The notes under the pieces were generated by a model. The model worked only from the letters and a program-made list of their open reading frames with translations. It made no database searches and had not been told where the DNA came from. Both the position numbers and the translations under genes were made by a program. From the NCBI RefSeq assembly GCF_007992195.1, contig NZ_BJZU01000002.1, forward strand, positions 1-64,000: a stretch of 64,000 bases of DNA, in the 5' to 3' direction. Origin of the DNA: Methylobacterium oxalidis. GTDB taxonomy: Bacteria > Pseudomonadota > Alphaproteobacteria > Rhizobiales > Beijerinckiaceae. Below, in pieces: positions 53,021-61,937 of the stretch (positions are counted from its first letter, which is position 1; every line of letters starts with the position of its first letter).

Positions 53021-54577
53021 GTGATCGGCGCGATCTTCCATCTCGTGCGCGGCGCGCATGTGGGCTTCGTGCTGGCGCGCGAGGGCGGGCTCGCCTTCGT
53101 GGACCCCTCGCAACTGCCCCCGCACCTGCGCCTCGCCCTCAAGGTCGGGCGCATGCTGGAGCGGCCCGGCCTCGGCGACGGGGCGGCGCGTCTCTCCGTG
53201 GCCCTGACCCGGCTCGGGCCCTCCTACGTCAAGTTCGGGCAGTTCCTGGCGACCCGCCCCGACATCGTCGGCATGGCGGCGGCGATCGACCTGGAGCGGC
53301 TGCAGGACCGGGTGCCCCCCTTCCCGCAGGGCCAGGCGATCCGCGTGGTCGAGACCGCCCTCGGGCGGCCCCTGCGCGAGGTCTTCGCCACGTTCAGCGA
53401 GTCGATCGCCGCGGCCTCGATCGCGCAGGTCCACAAGGCCACCGTGATCGAACCGGACGGCACGCAGCGCGCGCTCGCCGTGAAGGTGATGCGGCCGGGC
53501 GTGCGCGAGCGCTTCCAGCGCGATCTGCAGGCCATGCGGTTCATGGCCCGCGTCGTCCACACGCTCTCCCCCCAGGCCGAGCGCCTGCGCCCGCGGGAGG
53601 TGGTCGAGATCCTCGCCCGCTCCGTGATGATGGAGATGGATTTCCGGCTCGAGGCGGCCGCGATGTCCGAGCTCGCCCAGAACACGGCCGGGGACACGGA
53701 TTTCCGGGTGCCGAAGCCCGCCTGGGAGCTCACCGCGCGGGACGTGCTGACGAGCGAGTGGATCGAGGGCACGCGCCTTCACGACCACGCGACCCTGATC
53801 GCGGCCGGCCACGACCCGAAGGCCCTCGGGCGCACGGTGATCCAGTCGTTCCTGCGGCAGGCGATCCGGGACGGCTTCTTCCACGCCGACATGCATCCCG
53901 GGAACCTGTTCGTGGACGCGGACGGGCGCCTGACGGCGGTGGATTTCGGCATCATGGGCCGGCTCGGCCACAAGGAGCGCCGCTTCCTCGCCGAGATCCT
54001 GCTCGGCTTCATCCTGCGCGACTACAAGCGCGTGGCGCAGGTGCATTTCGAGGCGGGCTACGTGCCCGCCCACCATTCCGTCGACGATTTCGCGCAGGCG
54101 ATCCGGGCGATCGGCGAGCCGATCCACCAGCGGCGCGCGGACGAGATCTCGATGGCCAAGGTGCTGACGCTGCTGTTCGACGTCACCGCCCTGTTCGACA
54201 TGAGCACGCGCACCGAGCTCGTGATGCTGCAGAAGACCATGGTGGTGGTGGAGGGCGTGGCCCGCTCGCTCGACCCGCAGCTCGACATGTGGACGGGCGC
54301 CGAGCCCGTGGTGCGGGCCTGGATCGCCCGCAACCTCGGGCCCGTCGGCCGCCTGGAGAGCGCGGGCCGCGCGGCGCTCACGGTCGCCGACGTGGTGGCG
54401 GACGTGCCCGACCTCTCGCAGCGCCTGAAGCGCATCCTGGTCCGCCTCGACGAGGCGGGCACCGGCGACGCGCAGCGCCTCGAAGCCTTCGCGCGGCAGG
54501 AGAAGCGGCGCGCCCTGTGGTCGACGCTGGCGCTCTGGGGCATCGCCATCGGTGCGCTGGTGATGGCCTTCCGATAA
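53021..54577 (+). CDS. ubiB: ubiquinone biosynthesis kinase-like protein UbiB
   Basis: 518 residues, GTG start. ADCK/UbiB-family atypical kinase or ATPase needed for ubiquinone synthesis. KFGQFLATRPDI (the KxGQ motif), the Ala-rich AAASIAQVHKA loop, and FHADMHPGNLFVDADGRLTAVDFG (catalytic and metal motifs) are present. A C-terminal hydrophobic segment (about 497-517) anchors it in the membrane. Operon with ubiE and coaBC. Confidence 0.95.
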   Translation: MIGAIFHLVRGAHVGFVLAREGGLAFVDPSQLPPHLRLALKVGRMLERPGLGDGAARLSVALTRLGPSYVKFGQFLATRPDIVGMAAAIDLERLQDRVPPFPQGQAIRVVETALGRPLREVFATFSESIAAASIAQVHKATVIEPDGTQRALAVKVMRPGVRERFQRDLQAMRFMARVVHTLSPQAERLRPREVVEILARSVMMEMDFRLEAAAMSELAQNTAGDTDFRVPKPAWELTARDVLTSEWIEGTRLHDHATLIAAGHDPKALGRTVIQSFLRQAIRDGFFHADMHPGNLFVDADGRLTAVDFGIMGRLGHKERRFLAEILLGFILRDYKRVAQVHFEAGYVPAHHSVDDFAQAIRAIGEPIHQRRADEISMAKVLTLLFDVTALFDMSTRTELVMLQKTMVVVEGVARSLDPQLDMWTGAEPVVRAWIARNLGPVGRLESAGRAALTVADVVADVPDLSQRLKRILVRLDEAGTGDAQRLEAFARQEKRRALWSTLALWGIAIGALVMAFR

Positions 54578-54586
54578 GCTCGCCGC

Positions 54587-55858
54587 ATGGACAAGCCCAC
54601 GGAACAGCCCCTGCGGAACCGGCGCATCCTCCTCGTGATCGGCGGGGGCATCGCGGCCTACAAGTCCCTCGACCTGATCCGGCGCCTGCGCGAGCGCGGC
54701 GCGGCGGTGCGCCCGCTCCTCACCAAGGGCGCGCAGGAATTCGTGACGCCGCTCGCCGCGGCGGCGCTGGCCGGAGAGCGGGCCCACACCGACCTGTTCG
54801 ACCGGGCGGACGAGGCCGACATCGGCCACATCAAGCTCGCGCGCGACGCCGACGCGGTCGTCGTGGCGCCGGCCACCGCCAACCTGATGGGCCGCATGGC
54901 GCACGGCCTCGCGCCGGACCTCGCCTCGACGGTGCTGCTCGCCACGACGCTGCCGATCCTGATCGCGCCCGCCATGAACGTGCGGATGTGGCAGCACCCG
55001 GCGACGCGGCGCAACCTCGCGGTGCTGACCGGCGACGGGGTGCGGGTGGTCGGCCCGAACGAGGGCGCCATGGCCGAGGCCGAGCACGGGCCGGGCCGCA
55101 TGGCCGAGCCCGCCGAGATCTGCGCCGCGCTCGAGGCGATGCTCGCGGAGGGCGCCGCGCCCGCCGGCCTCGGCTTCCTCGCCGGCCGCAAGGCTCCGGG
55201 CTCGCTCGCGGGACGGCGCGTCCTCGTCACCTCCGGGCCGACCCACGAGCCGATCGACCCGGTGCGCTACCTCGCCAACCGCTCCTCGGGTCGGCAGGGC
55301 CACGCGATCGCGGCCGCCGCCGCCGCCGCGGGCGCCGCGGTGACGCTCGTCTCGGGGCCGGTCTCGATCCCCGACCCCGTGGGGGTGAGCGTCGTGCGCG
55401 TCGAGACCGCGCGCGAGATGCTCGCCGCCGTCGAGGCGGCCCTGCCCGCCGACCTCGCCGTGTTCGCCGCGGCCGTCGCCGACTTCCGGCCCGCCGAGGC
55501 GCGCGCGGCCAAGATCAAGAAGGACGGGAGCGGGCCCCCGCCCCTGGCGCTGACCGAGAACCCGGACATCCTCGCCACCGTGGCGGGGCTGACGGCGGGC
55601 CGTCCGCGCCTCGTCGTCGGCTTCGCGGCCGAGACCGACACGGTGATCGACTACGCGCGCGCCAAGATCGCCCGCAAGGGCTGCGACCTGATCGTGGCCA
55701 ACGACGTCTCGCCCGAGGGCGGGGTCATGGGCGGGGCCAGCAACACCGTGCACCTCGTCGCCCGCGACGGTTCGGTGGAGACCTGGCCGACGCTCGACAA
55801 GGACGAGGTCGCGCGCCGCCTCGTGGCGCATTTCGCGCGGACGCTCTGCGCGCCCTGA
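54587..55858 (+). CDS. coaBC: bifunctional phosphopantothenoylcysteine decarboxylase/synthetase
   Basis: 423 residues. Two steps of coenzyme A synthesis. N-terminal FMN-binding CoaC domain with GGGIAAYKSLDLIRRL, catalytic His81 in GHIKLA and PAMNVRMWQHP. The Cys of the flexible flap (ACG before GPGRM in E. coli) is not present; Glu164 occupies the place. C-terminal CoaB domain with TSGPTHEPIDPVRYLANRSSG, AAAVADFRP and AKIKK is complete. Starts 9 nt after ubiB. Confidence 0.95.
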   Translation: MDKPTEQPLRNRRILLVIGGGIAAYKSLDLIRRLRERGAAVRPLLTKGAQEFVTPLAAAALAGERAHTDLFDRADEADIGHIKLARDADAVVVAPATANLMGRMAHGLAPDLASTVLLATTLPILIAPAMNVRMWQHPATRRNLAVLTGDGVRVVGPNEGAMAEAEHGPGRMAEPAEICAALEAMLAEGAAPAGLGFLAGRKAPGSLAGRRVLVTSGPTHEPIDPVRYLANRSSGRQGHAIAAAAAAAGAAVTLVSGPVSIPDPVGVSVVRVETAREMLAAVEAALPADLAVFAAAVADFRPAEARAAKIKKDGSGPPPLALTENPDILATVAGLTAGRPRLVVGFAAETDTVIDYARAKIARKGCDLIVANDVSPEGGVMGGASNTVHLVARDGSVETWPTLDKDEVARRLVAHFARTLCAP

Positions 55859-55868
55859 GGCGGGCCGC

Positions 55869-56771
55869 TCAGGGCTCCTCGCGGATCACGGCCAGGCGGC
55901 GCAGGCTCTCGGCCGCGTGGTCGAGGAAGGCCGCGACCTTCGGCGGGCGGTGCGGCCCGCCGCGGGCGACGAGATGGACCGGGATCGGCGGCGGCTCGTG
56001 CTCGCGCAGGAGCCGCACGAGGCGGCCCGCCGCGATGTCCTCCACCACCTGATAGGACAGGAGCCGCGCGATGCCCCGGCCCGCCCGCACGGCGATGAGC
56101 TGCGCCTCGACCTCGTTGACGAGGAGCCGCGGCGCGAGCCGCACCGCCGTGGCCCGCCGGCCCGTGCCGAAGCGCCACTCCCGCGCCTCCGTGCGCGGCG
56201 CGCCGAAGACCGTGTCGTGCGCCGCGAGGTCGGCCGGGCGCCGCGGCAGCCCGCGCGCCGCGAGATAGGCCGGGCTCGCCACGAGCACCCGGCGGACCGC
56301 GCCGACCCGCCGCGCCAGCAGGCTCGAATCGGCCAGCCGGTCGATCCGGACCGCGAGGTCGAGCCCATCCTCGATCAGGTCGAGGTTGCGGTCGGCCAGC
56401 ACCAGCTCGACCTGCGTCTCGGGATAGGCGTCGAGGAAGCTCGCCACCACCGGCGCCACGTGCAGGCGCCCGAACTGCACGGGCGCCGTGACGCGCAGGA
56501 GGCCGCGCACCGGCGCGTCCGAGGCGCCCGCGAGCGCGGCCTCGTAGGCCGCCAGCACGGCGCGGGCCTCGTCGGCGAGCGCCCGCCCCGCCTCCGTCGG
56601 GGCGAGGCGGCGCGTCGTGCGCTCCAGGAGCCGCACGCCGACCCGGTCCTCCAGCGCGGCGAGCGCCCGCGTCACGGCCGGGCCCGAGCGGCGCAGGCGG
56701 CGCGCCGCGGCGGCGAGGCTCCCCTGCTCGACGATCGCGACGAAGATCGCGAGCTCATCGATGCGGTCCAT
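55869..56771 (-). CDS. LysR-family transcriptional regulator
   Basis: 300 residues. N-terminal winged HTH (GSLAAAARRLRRSGPAVTRALAALEDRVG, 17-45) and a C-terminal effector-binding domain. The first residues MDRIDELAIFVAIVEQGS resemble the group that includes many regulators of redox or glutathione genes. It is divergent from the GST gene with a 98-nt gap, so it probably controls that pair; the inducer is unknown. Confidence 0.9.
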   Translation of the reverse strand: MDRIDELAIFVAIVEQGSLAAAARRLRRSGPAVTRALAALEDRVGVRLLERTTRRLAPTEAGRALADEARAVLAAYEAALAGASDAPVRGLLRVTAPVQFGRLHVAPVVASFLDAYPETQVELVLADRNLDLIEDGLDLAVRIDRLADSSLLARRVGAVRRVLVASPAYLAARGLPRRPADLAAHDTVFGAPRTEAREWRFGTGRRATAVRLAPRLLVNEVEAQLIAVRAGRGIARLLSYQVVEDIAAGRLVRLLREHEPPPIPVHLVARGGPHRPPKVAAFLDHAAESLRRLAVIREEP

Positions 56772-56869
56772 GCGATCCTTCCGCCACCTGAAATTCTGTC
56801 GTTCGTGCGTGACGGATTTCGCCGCGGCGGCGCAAGAATATCTTCGACCGGGTCCACCGGAGAAGCGCC

Positions 56870-57538
56870 ATGACCGAACCTGCCAAGACCGAACCTGCCA
56901 AAACCGAATCCGCCGACACCGGGCCCGCCATCACCCTCCACGGGATGCGCCTGTCGGGCCACTCGCACCGCGCCGAGCTGTTCCTGTCGCTGCTCGGCCT
57001 GCCCTACCGGTTCGAGGAGGCGACCGGCGCGGTGCGGGCCGGCGCGGCGTTCCGGCGGCTGAACCCGCTGGGCCAGATCCCGGTGCTCGTCGACGGCGAG
57101 GCGGTGATCGCCGACAGCAACGCCATCCTCGTCTACCTCGCCCGCCGCTACGCCCCGGGCAGCGCCTGGCTGCCGGATGCGCCCGAGGCCGCCGCGCAGG
57201 TGCAGCGTTGGCTCTCCATCGCGGCCGGCGAGGTCCGCTACGGCCCGGCGCTCGCCCGGCTGATGGTGCTGTTCGGGGCGCAGGCCGAGCGCGCGGCCGT
57301 CGAGGCGACCGCCTCGCGCGTCCTTCGCTTCATGGACGACCACCTCGCCGGCCGCGACTTCCTGGCCGCGCCGCACCCGACGCTGGCGGACATCGCCTGC
57401 TATTCCTACGTCGCCCACGCCCCCGAGGGCGGCGTCCCGCTCGATCCCTACCCAGCGGTCCGGGCCTGGCTCGGCCGGGTCGAGGCGCTGCCGGGCTTCC
57501 TGCCGATGCCCCGCTCGCCGATCCCGGAGGCCGCCTGA
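56870..57538 (+). CDS. glutathione S-transferase family protein
   Basis: 222 residues. Thioredoxin-like N-terminal domain (LHGMRLSGHSHRAELFLSLLGLPY, then NPLGQIPVLVDG with the cis-Pro, then ADSNAILVYLARR), and an alpha-helical C-terminal domain with HPTLADIACYSY. The first 18 residues are a repeat (PAKTE twice) encoded by tandem 15-bp units at 56873-56917, so the true start might be M26. Coupled to the next gene with a 7-nt gap. Confidence 0.9.
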   Translation: MTEPAKTEPAKTESADTGPAITLHGMRLSGHSHRAELFLSLLGLPYRFEEATGAVRAGAAFRRLNPLGQIPVLVDGEAVIADSNAILVYLARRYAPGSAWLPDAPEAAAQVQRWLSIAAGEVRYGPALARLMVLFGAQAERAAVEATASRVLRFMDDHLAGRDFLAAPHPTLADIACYSYVAHAPEGGVPLDPYPAVRAWLGRVEALPGFLPMPRSPIPEAA

Positions 57539-57545
57539 GGATGCC

Positions 57546-58472
57546 ATGCACGCCCCCTCCTTCCACGCGGACGAGATCGCCGCGCAGCGTCTCGGCGACG
57601 GCGTGATCGGCGACACGCCGGCCATCCGCACCTTCATGCCGGAGCAGCACCGGACCTTCTTCGCCGGCCTGCCGATGCTGCTCGTCGGCGCCGTCGACGC
57701 GGACGGCTGGCCGATCGCCACCGCGCTCGCCGGCCGGCCGGGCTTCGTCTCGACGCCCGATCCCGAGACCCTGCGGGTGGCGGCCCTGCCGCCGTCCGAC
57801 GATCCGGCCGCCTCCGCCCTGCGGCCGGGCGCCGAGATCGGGCTCCTCGGGCTCGATTTCGGGACCCGGCGTCGCAACCGCGCCAACGGGCGGATCGCCG
57901 CGGTCGATGCCGGCGGCTTCACGGTCGCGGTCGAGCAGAGCTTCGGCAACTGCCCGAAATACATCCGGCGCCGCGAGGCCGAGGCGGAGCCCCGCGCCGG
58001 CGGCCCGGCCGAAAGCTTCCGGGGCGTCGACGCGCGGGCCCGCGCTCTGATCGCGTCGGCCGACACGCTGTTCGTGGCGACCCGTGCCCGGGACGGCGTC
58101 GGGCCGGCAGGCGGCGCCGACATCTCGCACCGCGGCGGCAGTCCGGGCTTCGTGCGCGTCGACGGCGACGTGCTCACGATCCCGGATCTTCCCGGCAACC
58201 GCTACTTCAACACGCTGGGCAACCTCGTCGGCGAGCCCCGGGCCTCGCTCCTCCTCGTCGATTTCGAGAGCGGCGACCTCCTCACGCTCCAGGGCGAGGC
58301 GGAGATCGACTGGGACGGGCGGGAGGCCGCGGGGTTCGCGGGGGCGCGCCGCTCGTGGAGCTTCCGCGCCCTGCGCGGCTGGCGCCGGCCGGCGGCCCTG
58401 CCGCTGCGCTGGCGCCCCCTCGACCCCTCGCCCTTCCTCGCCGGGACGGGCCCCTGGGCCGGGCCGGCGTGA
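57546..58472 (+). CDS. pyridoxamine 5'-phosphate oxidase-family flavin-nucleotide-binding protein
   Basis: 308 residues. Split-barrel flavoprotein of the PNPOx-like superfamily. Two related halves are visible: PMLLVGAVDADGWPIATALAGRPGFV (about 40-65) and a second barrel with DTLFVATRARDG, ADISHRGGSPGFVRVDG, and NRYFNTLGNLVGEPRASLLLVDF. Substrate unknown. It probably works with the preceding GST under the divergent LysR regulator. Confidence 0.88.
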   Translation: MHAPSFHADEIAAQRLGDGVIGDTPAIRTFMPEQHRTFFAGLPMLLVGAVDADGWPIATALAGRPGFVSTPDPETLRVAALPPSDDPAASALRPGAEIGLLGLDFGTRRRNRANGRIAAVDAGGFTVAVEQSFGNCPKYIRRREAEAEPRAGGPAESFRGVDARARALIASADTLFVATRARDGVGPAGGADISHRGGSPGFVRVDGDVLTIPDLPGNRYFNTLGNLVGEPRASLLLVDFESGDLLTLQGEAEIDWDGREAAGFAGARRSWSFRALRGWRRPAALPLRWRPLDPSPFLAGTGPWAGPA

Positions 58473-58485
58473 GGGCGCGCCCCGC

Positions 58486-59556
58486 TCAGGCGGCCTCGCG
58501 CCGCCGGGCCACCGCGTCGGCGAGCAGGCACAGGATCTCGAAGGCGATGGTGGCGCCGGCGAGCGACGTCACGCCGGTCGGGTCGAGGGAGGGCACGACC
58601 TCCACGAGGTCCCCCCCGACGAGGTCGAGGCCGCGCAGGCCCCGCACGAGGTAGAGCGCCTCGCGCCCCGTGAAGCCGCCCATCTCCGGCGTGCCGGTGC
58701 CCGGTGCGTAGGCGGGGTCGAGGGCGTCGATGTCGAAGCTGAGATAAGCCGGCCCCTCGCCCACGATGGCGCGGGCCTCGGCCAGGATCTCGGGCAGGCC
58801 GCGGGCGAGCGTCTCCTCCATGGTGAGGATGCGGATGCCGCGGGCGCAGGCCCAGTCCCGCTCGTCGGCCGAATCGATGCTGCCGCGGATGCCGATCTGC
58901 ACCGTGCGGTGCGGATCGAGCACGCCGTCCTCCACCGCGCGCCGGAACGGCGTGCCGTGGGTCAGCCGCATGCCGCCATACTGGCCGTCGTCGGTGTCGC
59001 TGTGCGCGTCGATGTGGACGAGGCCGAGCGGGCGCCCGGCGCCGAGGGCGCGCAGCACCGGGTAGCTGACGAGATGGTCGCCGCCGACCGAGAGCGGCAC
59101 CACGCCCGCGGCCCGCAGGCCGGCGTGGAACGCCTCCACCCGCCGGCAGGTGTCGGCAGCGTCGAGCGGGTTCACCGGCACGTCGCCGAGGTCGGCGCAG
59201 GCGGCGAGCGCGTAGGGCGCCACGCCGGTCGCCGGGTTGAACTGGCGCGTGCCGGTCGTGGCCTCGCGCACGGCGCGGGGGCCGAGCCGCGCGCCCGGCC
59301 GGTTCGTGGTCGCCCCGTCGAAGGGGATGCCGACGAGGCCGATCTCGATCTCGCCCGCCGCCGCGGCGGGGTCGAGGACGGGCAGCCGCATGAAGCTCGC
59401 CACGCCCGCGTAGCGGGGGCCGTCCATGCCCGAGGCCGGCCGGTAGCGGGCGATCCGCTCGGCCAGCTTCCCGCCCGACGGCCCGTCCGCCGCCTCCCGG
59501 CCCGAGAAAACCTGCCCCACCCTGACGCCTCCCTCCGGCCGCGAGACCCGGATCAT
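58486..59556 (-). CDS. speB: agmatinase/ureohydrolase family protein
   Basis: 356 residues. Ureohydrolase binding two Mn ions. Metal-binding motifs are all present: GGDHLVSYP, HIDAHSDTDDG and SFDIDALDPAYAPGTG. IPFDGATTNRPGARLGPRAVRE at about 78-99 is typical of agmatinases. The substrate (agmatine or a guanidino acid) cannot be fixed from sequence. Some 50 extra residues precede the domain. Confidence 0.85.
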   Translation of the reverse strand: MIRVSRPEGGVRVGQVFSGREAADGPSGGKLAERIARYRPASGMDGPRYAGVASFMRLPVLDPAAAAGEIEIGLVGIPFDGATTNRPGARLGPRAVREATTGTRQFNPATGVAPYALAACADLGDVPVNPLDAADTCRRVEAFHAGLRAAGVVPLSVGGDHLVSYPVLRALGAGRPLGLVHIDAHSDTDDGQYGGMRLTHGTPFRRAVEDGVLDPHRTVQIGIRGSIDSADERDWACARGIRILTMEETLARGLPEILAEARAIVGEGPAYLSFDIDALDPAYAPGTGTPEMGGFTGREALYLVRGLRGLDLVGGDLVEVVPSLDPTGVTSLAGATIAFEILCLLADAVARRREAA

Positions 59557-59776
59557 CGGAGCACCGGCCGTCCGGGATCAAGCCGCCGCCTCCGGCATGC
59601 AGGCCGGCGGCCGATCGCGTTGACGACTCAAGGGCGTGCGAGTATAGCACCCGCTCCGCCGAGGGCTCGCGCTTTTCGCGAACCCTCGGCTTCGCCATTA
59701 CCTGACACCTGCACGCGTTGACCGACCCCCGGCCGATCCCGGCCCGTCGGTACCGCCCGACGAGACGAGGATGCCC

Positions 59777-60055
59777 ATGGCCAACACCGTGTCGGCCAAG
59801 AAGATGACCCGCAAGATCGCCAAGCGCACGGCGATCAACCGCTCGCGCCGCTCCCGGATGCGCACGTTCCTCCGCAAGGTCGAGGAGGCGATCGCCACCG
59901 GCAACGCGGATACGGCCCTCACCGCCCTCCGCGCCGCCGAGCCCGAGATCATGCGGGCCGCCCAGCACGGCATCGTGCACAAGAACAACGCCTCCCGGAA
60001 GGTCTCGCGCCTCGCCGCGCGCGTGAAGTCGCTGAGCGCCGCCGAGGCCGCCTGA
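59777..60055 (+). CDS. rpsT: 30S ribosomal protein S20
   Basis: 92 residues, starting [27 protein letters not shown] sequence, very basic. Binds 16S rRNA early in 30S assembly. I chose the second of two close ATGs (59771 and 59777) because S20 normally begins MANT or MANH. A strong terminator follows. In many alphaproteobacteria rpsT is next to dnaA; here it is not. Confidence 0.97.
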   Translation: MANTVSAKKMTRKIAKRTAINRSRRSRMRTFLRKVEEAIATGNADTALTALRAAEPEIMRAAQHGIVHKNNASRKVSRLAARVKSLSAAEAA

Positions 60056-60085
60056 CGCCTTCGCCCTCAGGGACGACGACGGACG

Positions 60086-60115
60086 AGCCCGGCCACCGCG
60101 CCGGGCTTTTCTTTT
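60086..60115 (+). terminator. intrinsic terminator of rpsT
   Basis: An 8-bp GC-rich stem (60086-60093 with 60100-60107), a 6-nt loop and a T-rich tail (TTTT C TTTT), 31 nt after the rpsT stop. Confidence 0.85.
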
Positions 60116-60167
60116 GGCAATGATTCTCCCACCGAATCGAGCGCTGTGGCGGGGTCTCGGTGCTGCG

Positions 60168-60521
60168 CTACAAGTCGGGTCTCAGAGAGAACATCAGCGC
60201 GAAGACGGCCGCTGCCGCGGCACAGATCCCGAGCCCGAGGTACCGCACCAGGGATCGTGCACCAGTCGCGAACGCGAACGCCGTCGTCCAGATGCCTGCA
60301 AGCCAGATCGGCGCGCTGAAAAGGACCCCGACATAGAAAGACAGTTCCGGGACGTGGCTCCTGTCAGCACGCGCTTCGTGGAGGGTTGTCGGTATTCCGA
60401 ACATCGAGAGCGCGGCGAGTGCGCCCAACAACATCGTCGCCAGAAGCGCCGCGACGAAGCTTGCCACGGGCAGGATTGAAGCCCGATCAGCTTTCACAAC
60501 ATTACCCGAACCCAGTTTCAT
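60168..60521 (-). CDS. hypothetical membrane protein
   Basis: 117 residues from ATG 60521 (an in-frame ATG at 60587 would add 22). Three hydrophobic segments: about 20-42, 65-90 and 95-112. No family recognised. It is isolated between the rpsT terminator and a gap of nearly 400 nt, in a stretch that looks less GC-rich than its surroundings, so it may be an acquired gene. Confidence 0.55.
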   Translation of the reverse strand: MKLGSGNVVKADRASILPVASFVAALLATMLLGALAALSMFGIPTTLHEARADRSHVPELSFYVGVLFSAPIWLAGIWTTAFAFATGARSLVRYLGLGICAAAAAVFALMFSLRPDL

Positions 60522-60980
60522 CACTGCGCCTCGATCAGTCTGACGAATCTGCGTCGCAAGTGCCGCGAGCTCAGCGCCGTGGCGCATCTCCGATGTGTCA
60601 CGGCCGAAGCCCGAGCGGTTTTACCGAGGCGGCGTCGCGCCGTCAGATCCGGCGTCTCTGCCCCAGGATACGCAACCTCAGGCTTGGTCCCTCTTGGGTC
60701 GACATCGATGCGGCCCTGTGGTCGACCGCAAAGCAGGCATTGAGCTTACAGCGAAGGATCGTCGGCGATGTTCAGGATGATCAATTTCGTTTCGGTGACC
60801 GCCAGAGTCAGCCCCCGACTACTCGACACGACGATTCGACAATTCCCTGCCGTCAAGATGCCGGCAATCGGGGCGTTCAATCCGGGGCCCGGTCGCGCCG
60901 CCCGGTAACCTTTCGGTAAACAAACGTCCTTAACTAATGCTTTCGGGGTCACCGCAAACGCATCTGGCAGGACGAGAGCC
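60522..60980. other. long gap without a confident gene
   Basis: Apart from the small reading frame at 60768-60908 and a possible N-terminal extension of the preceding gene, nothing convincing is seen. Just before the next gene (about 60905-60945) is a more AT-rich piece that could hold its promoter, but no clear -35/-10 pair stands out. Confidence 0.4.
60768..60908 (+). CDS. possible small protein (46 residues)
   Basis: ATG 60768 preceded by GAAGGA. Encodes MFRMINFVSVTARVSPRLL and a tail with MPAIGAFNPGPGRAAR. No family recognised. The sequence is not low-complexity and has a plausible ribosome binding site, but length and lack of known relatives make it a weak call. Confidence 0.3.
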   Translation: MFRMINFVSVTARVSPRLLDTTIRQFPAVKMPAIGAFNPGPGRAAR

Positions 60981-61922
60981 ATGAGCACATCCGGCATCGA
61001 GGCGGGCGCCGAGAAGGCTGCCCAGAGCGCGCCGTCGCCGCAGGAGCAGCTGATGGCGATCGTGTCGGGCGCGGCCAAGCCGGAGCCCGCGAAGGCCGAG
61101 GCGGCCAAAGCCGAATCGGCCAGGTTGGATGCGGCCAAGATCGAAGCGGTAAGATCCGAGCCCGCCAAGCCCGAGATCGTGGCGAAGGGCGCAAAAATCC
61201 TCCCGCCGGCCGCGCGGGTCCGCCCCGGCTTTCGGCTCGACGCGCGTCTCGCCGGCGTCGCCTGCGCCGCCCTCGCGGTCGGCACCCTCGTCGGCGCGGG
61301 CGCGAGCGCCCTCTCGACCCCGCGGGCCGACCGGACGGCCGGCGCCTTCACGGAGGTGCAGGCCGGGCTCGAGGCGAACCGCGTCGAAGCCGCCCGCCTC
61401 AACACCGAGATCGAGCGCCTCGGGCGCACGCTCAGCGCCCTGCGCGACGCCAACGAGGTGACGCGCACCGACGCCAAGACCCGCGCGAACGGCGTCTCCG
61501 AGCGACTGGCCAAGCTGGAGCAGACCGTCACGACCCGCATGACCGGCCTCGGCGAGCGGATCGAGCAGTCGGACCGCGACCACGCCACGCGCCTCGCCGC
61601 CCTCTCGACGCTGATCGAGAAGCGCCCGGCGCCCGCCCCCGCACCCGCCGCCGCGGTGGCGCCCGCCCCGGCGGCCGCGAAGCCCGAGCCGGCGCAGACC
61701 GGCGCGATCCCCGACAAGCCGAAACCCGCCGTCATCGAGGGTTGGGCCGTGCGCGACGTCTACGACGGCGCGGCGATGCTGGAGGACAGGAAGCGCAGGT
61801 TGGTGGAGGTGGCGCCCGGCGACACGGTTCCCGGCGTCGGCCGCGTGGAGGCGCTGGAGCGCCGTGGCCGCGACTGGGTCGTGGTCACGCGTCAGGGGCT
61901 CATCACCCCGCAATCCTGGTGA
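60981..61922 (+). CDS. membrane-anchored coiled-coil protein of unknown function
   Basis: 313 residues. Cytoplasmic N-terminus with Ala/Lys/Glu repeats (PAKAEAAKAESA), one membrane span (about 90-110, LAGVACAALAVGTLVGAGASAL), a coiled coil (about 120-215, heptads with LNTEIERLGRTL), a Pro/Ala linker, and a conserved C-terminal domain (WAVRDVYDGAAML, then PGDTVPGVGRVEALERRG and VVVTRQGLI). I believe similar proteins occur across Hyphomicrobiales but cannot name a function. The last domain would be periplasmic. Confidence 0.8.
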   Translation: MSTSGIEAGAEKAAQSAPSPQEQLMAIVSGAAKPEPAKAEAAKAESARLDAAKIEAVRSEPAKPEIVAKGAKILPPAARVRPGFRLDARLAGVACAALAVGTLVGAGASALSTPRADRTAGAFTEVQAGLEANRVEAARLNTEIERLGRTLSALRDANEVTRTDAKTRANGVSERLAKLEQTVTTRMTGLGERIEQSDRDHATRLAALSTLIEKRPAPAPAPAAAVAPAPAAAKPEPAQTGAIPDKPKPAVIEGWAVRDVYDGAAMLEDRKRRLVEVAPGDTVPGVGRVEALERRGRDWVVVTRQGLITPQSW

Positions 61923-61937
61923 GGGACGAGTTCCGGC

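Noticed and set aside
60386..60919. Plus-strand frame of 177 codons overlapping the hypothetical membrane protein
   Set aside because: Mostly antisense to a more convincing membrane protein frame and has no recognisable pattern; the in-frame part after 60600 has no supporting start.
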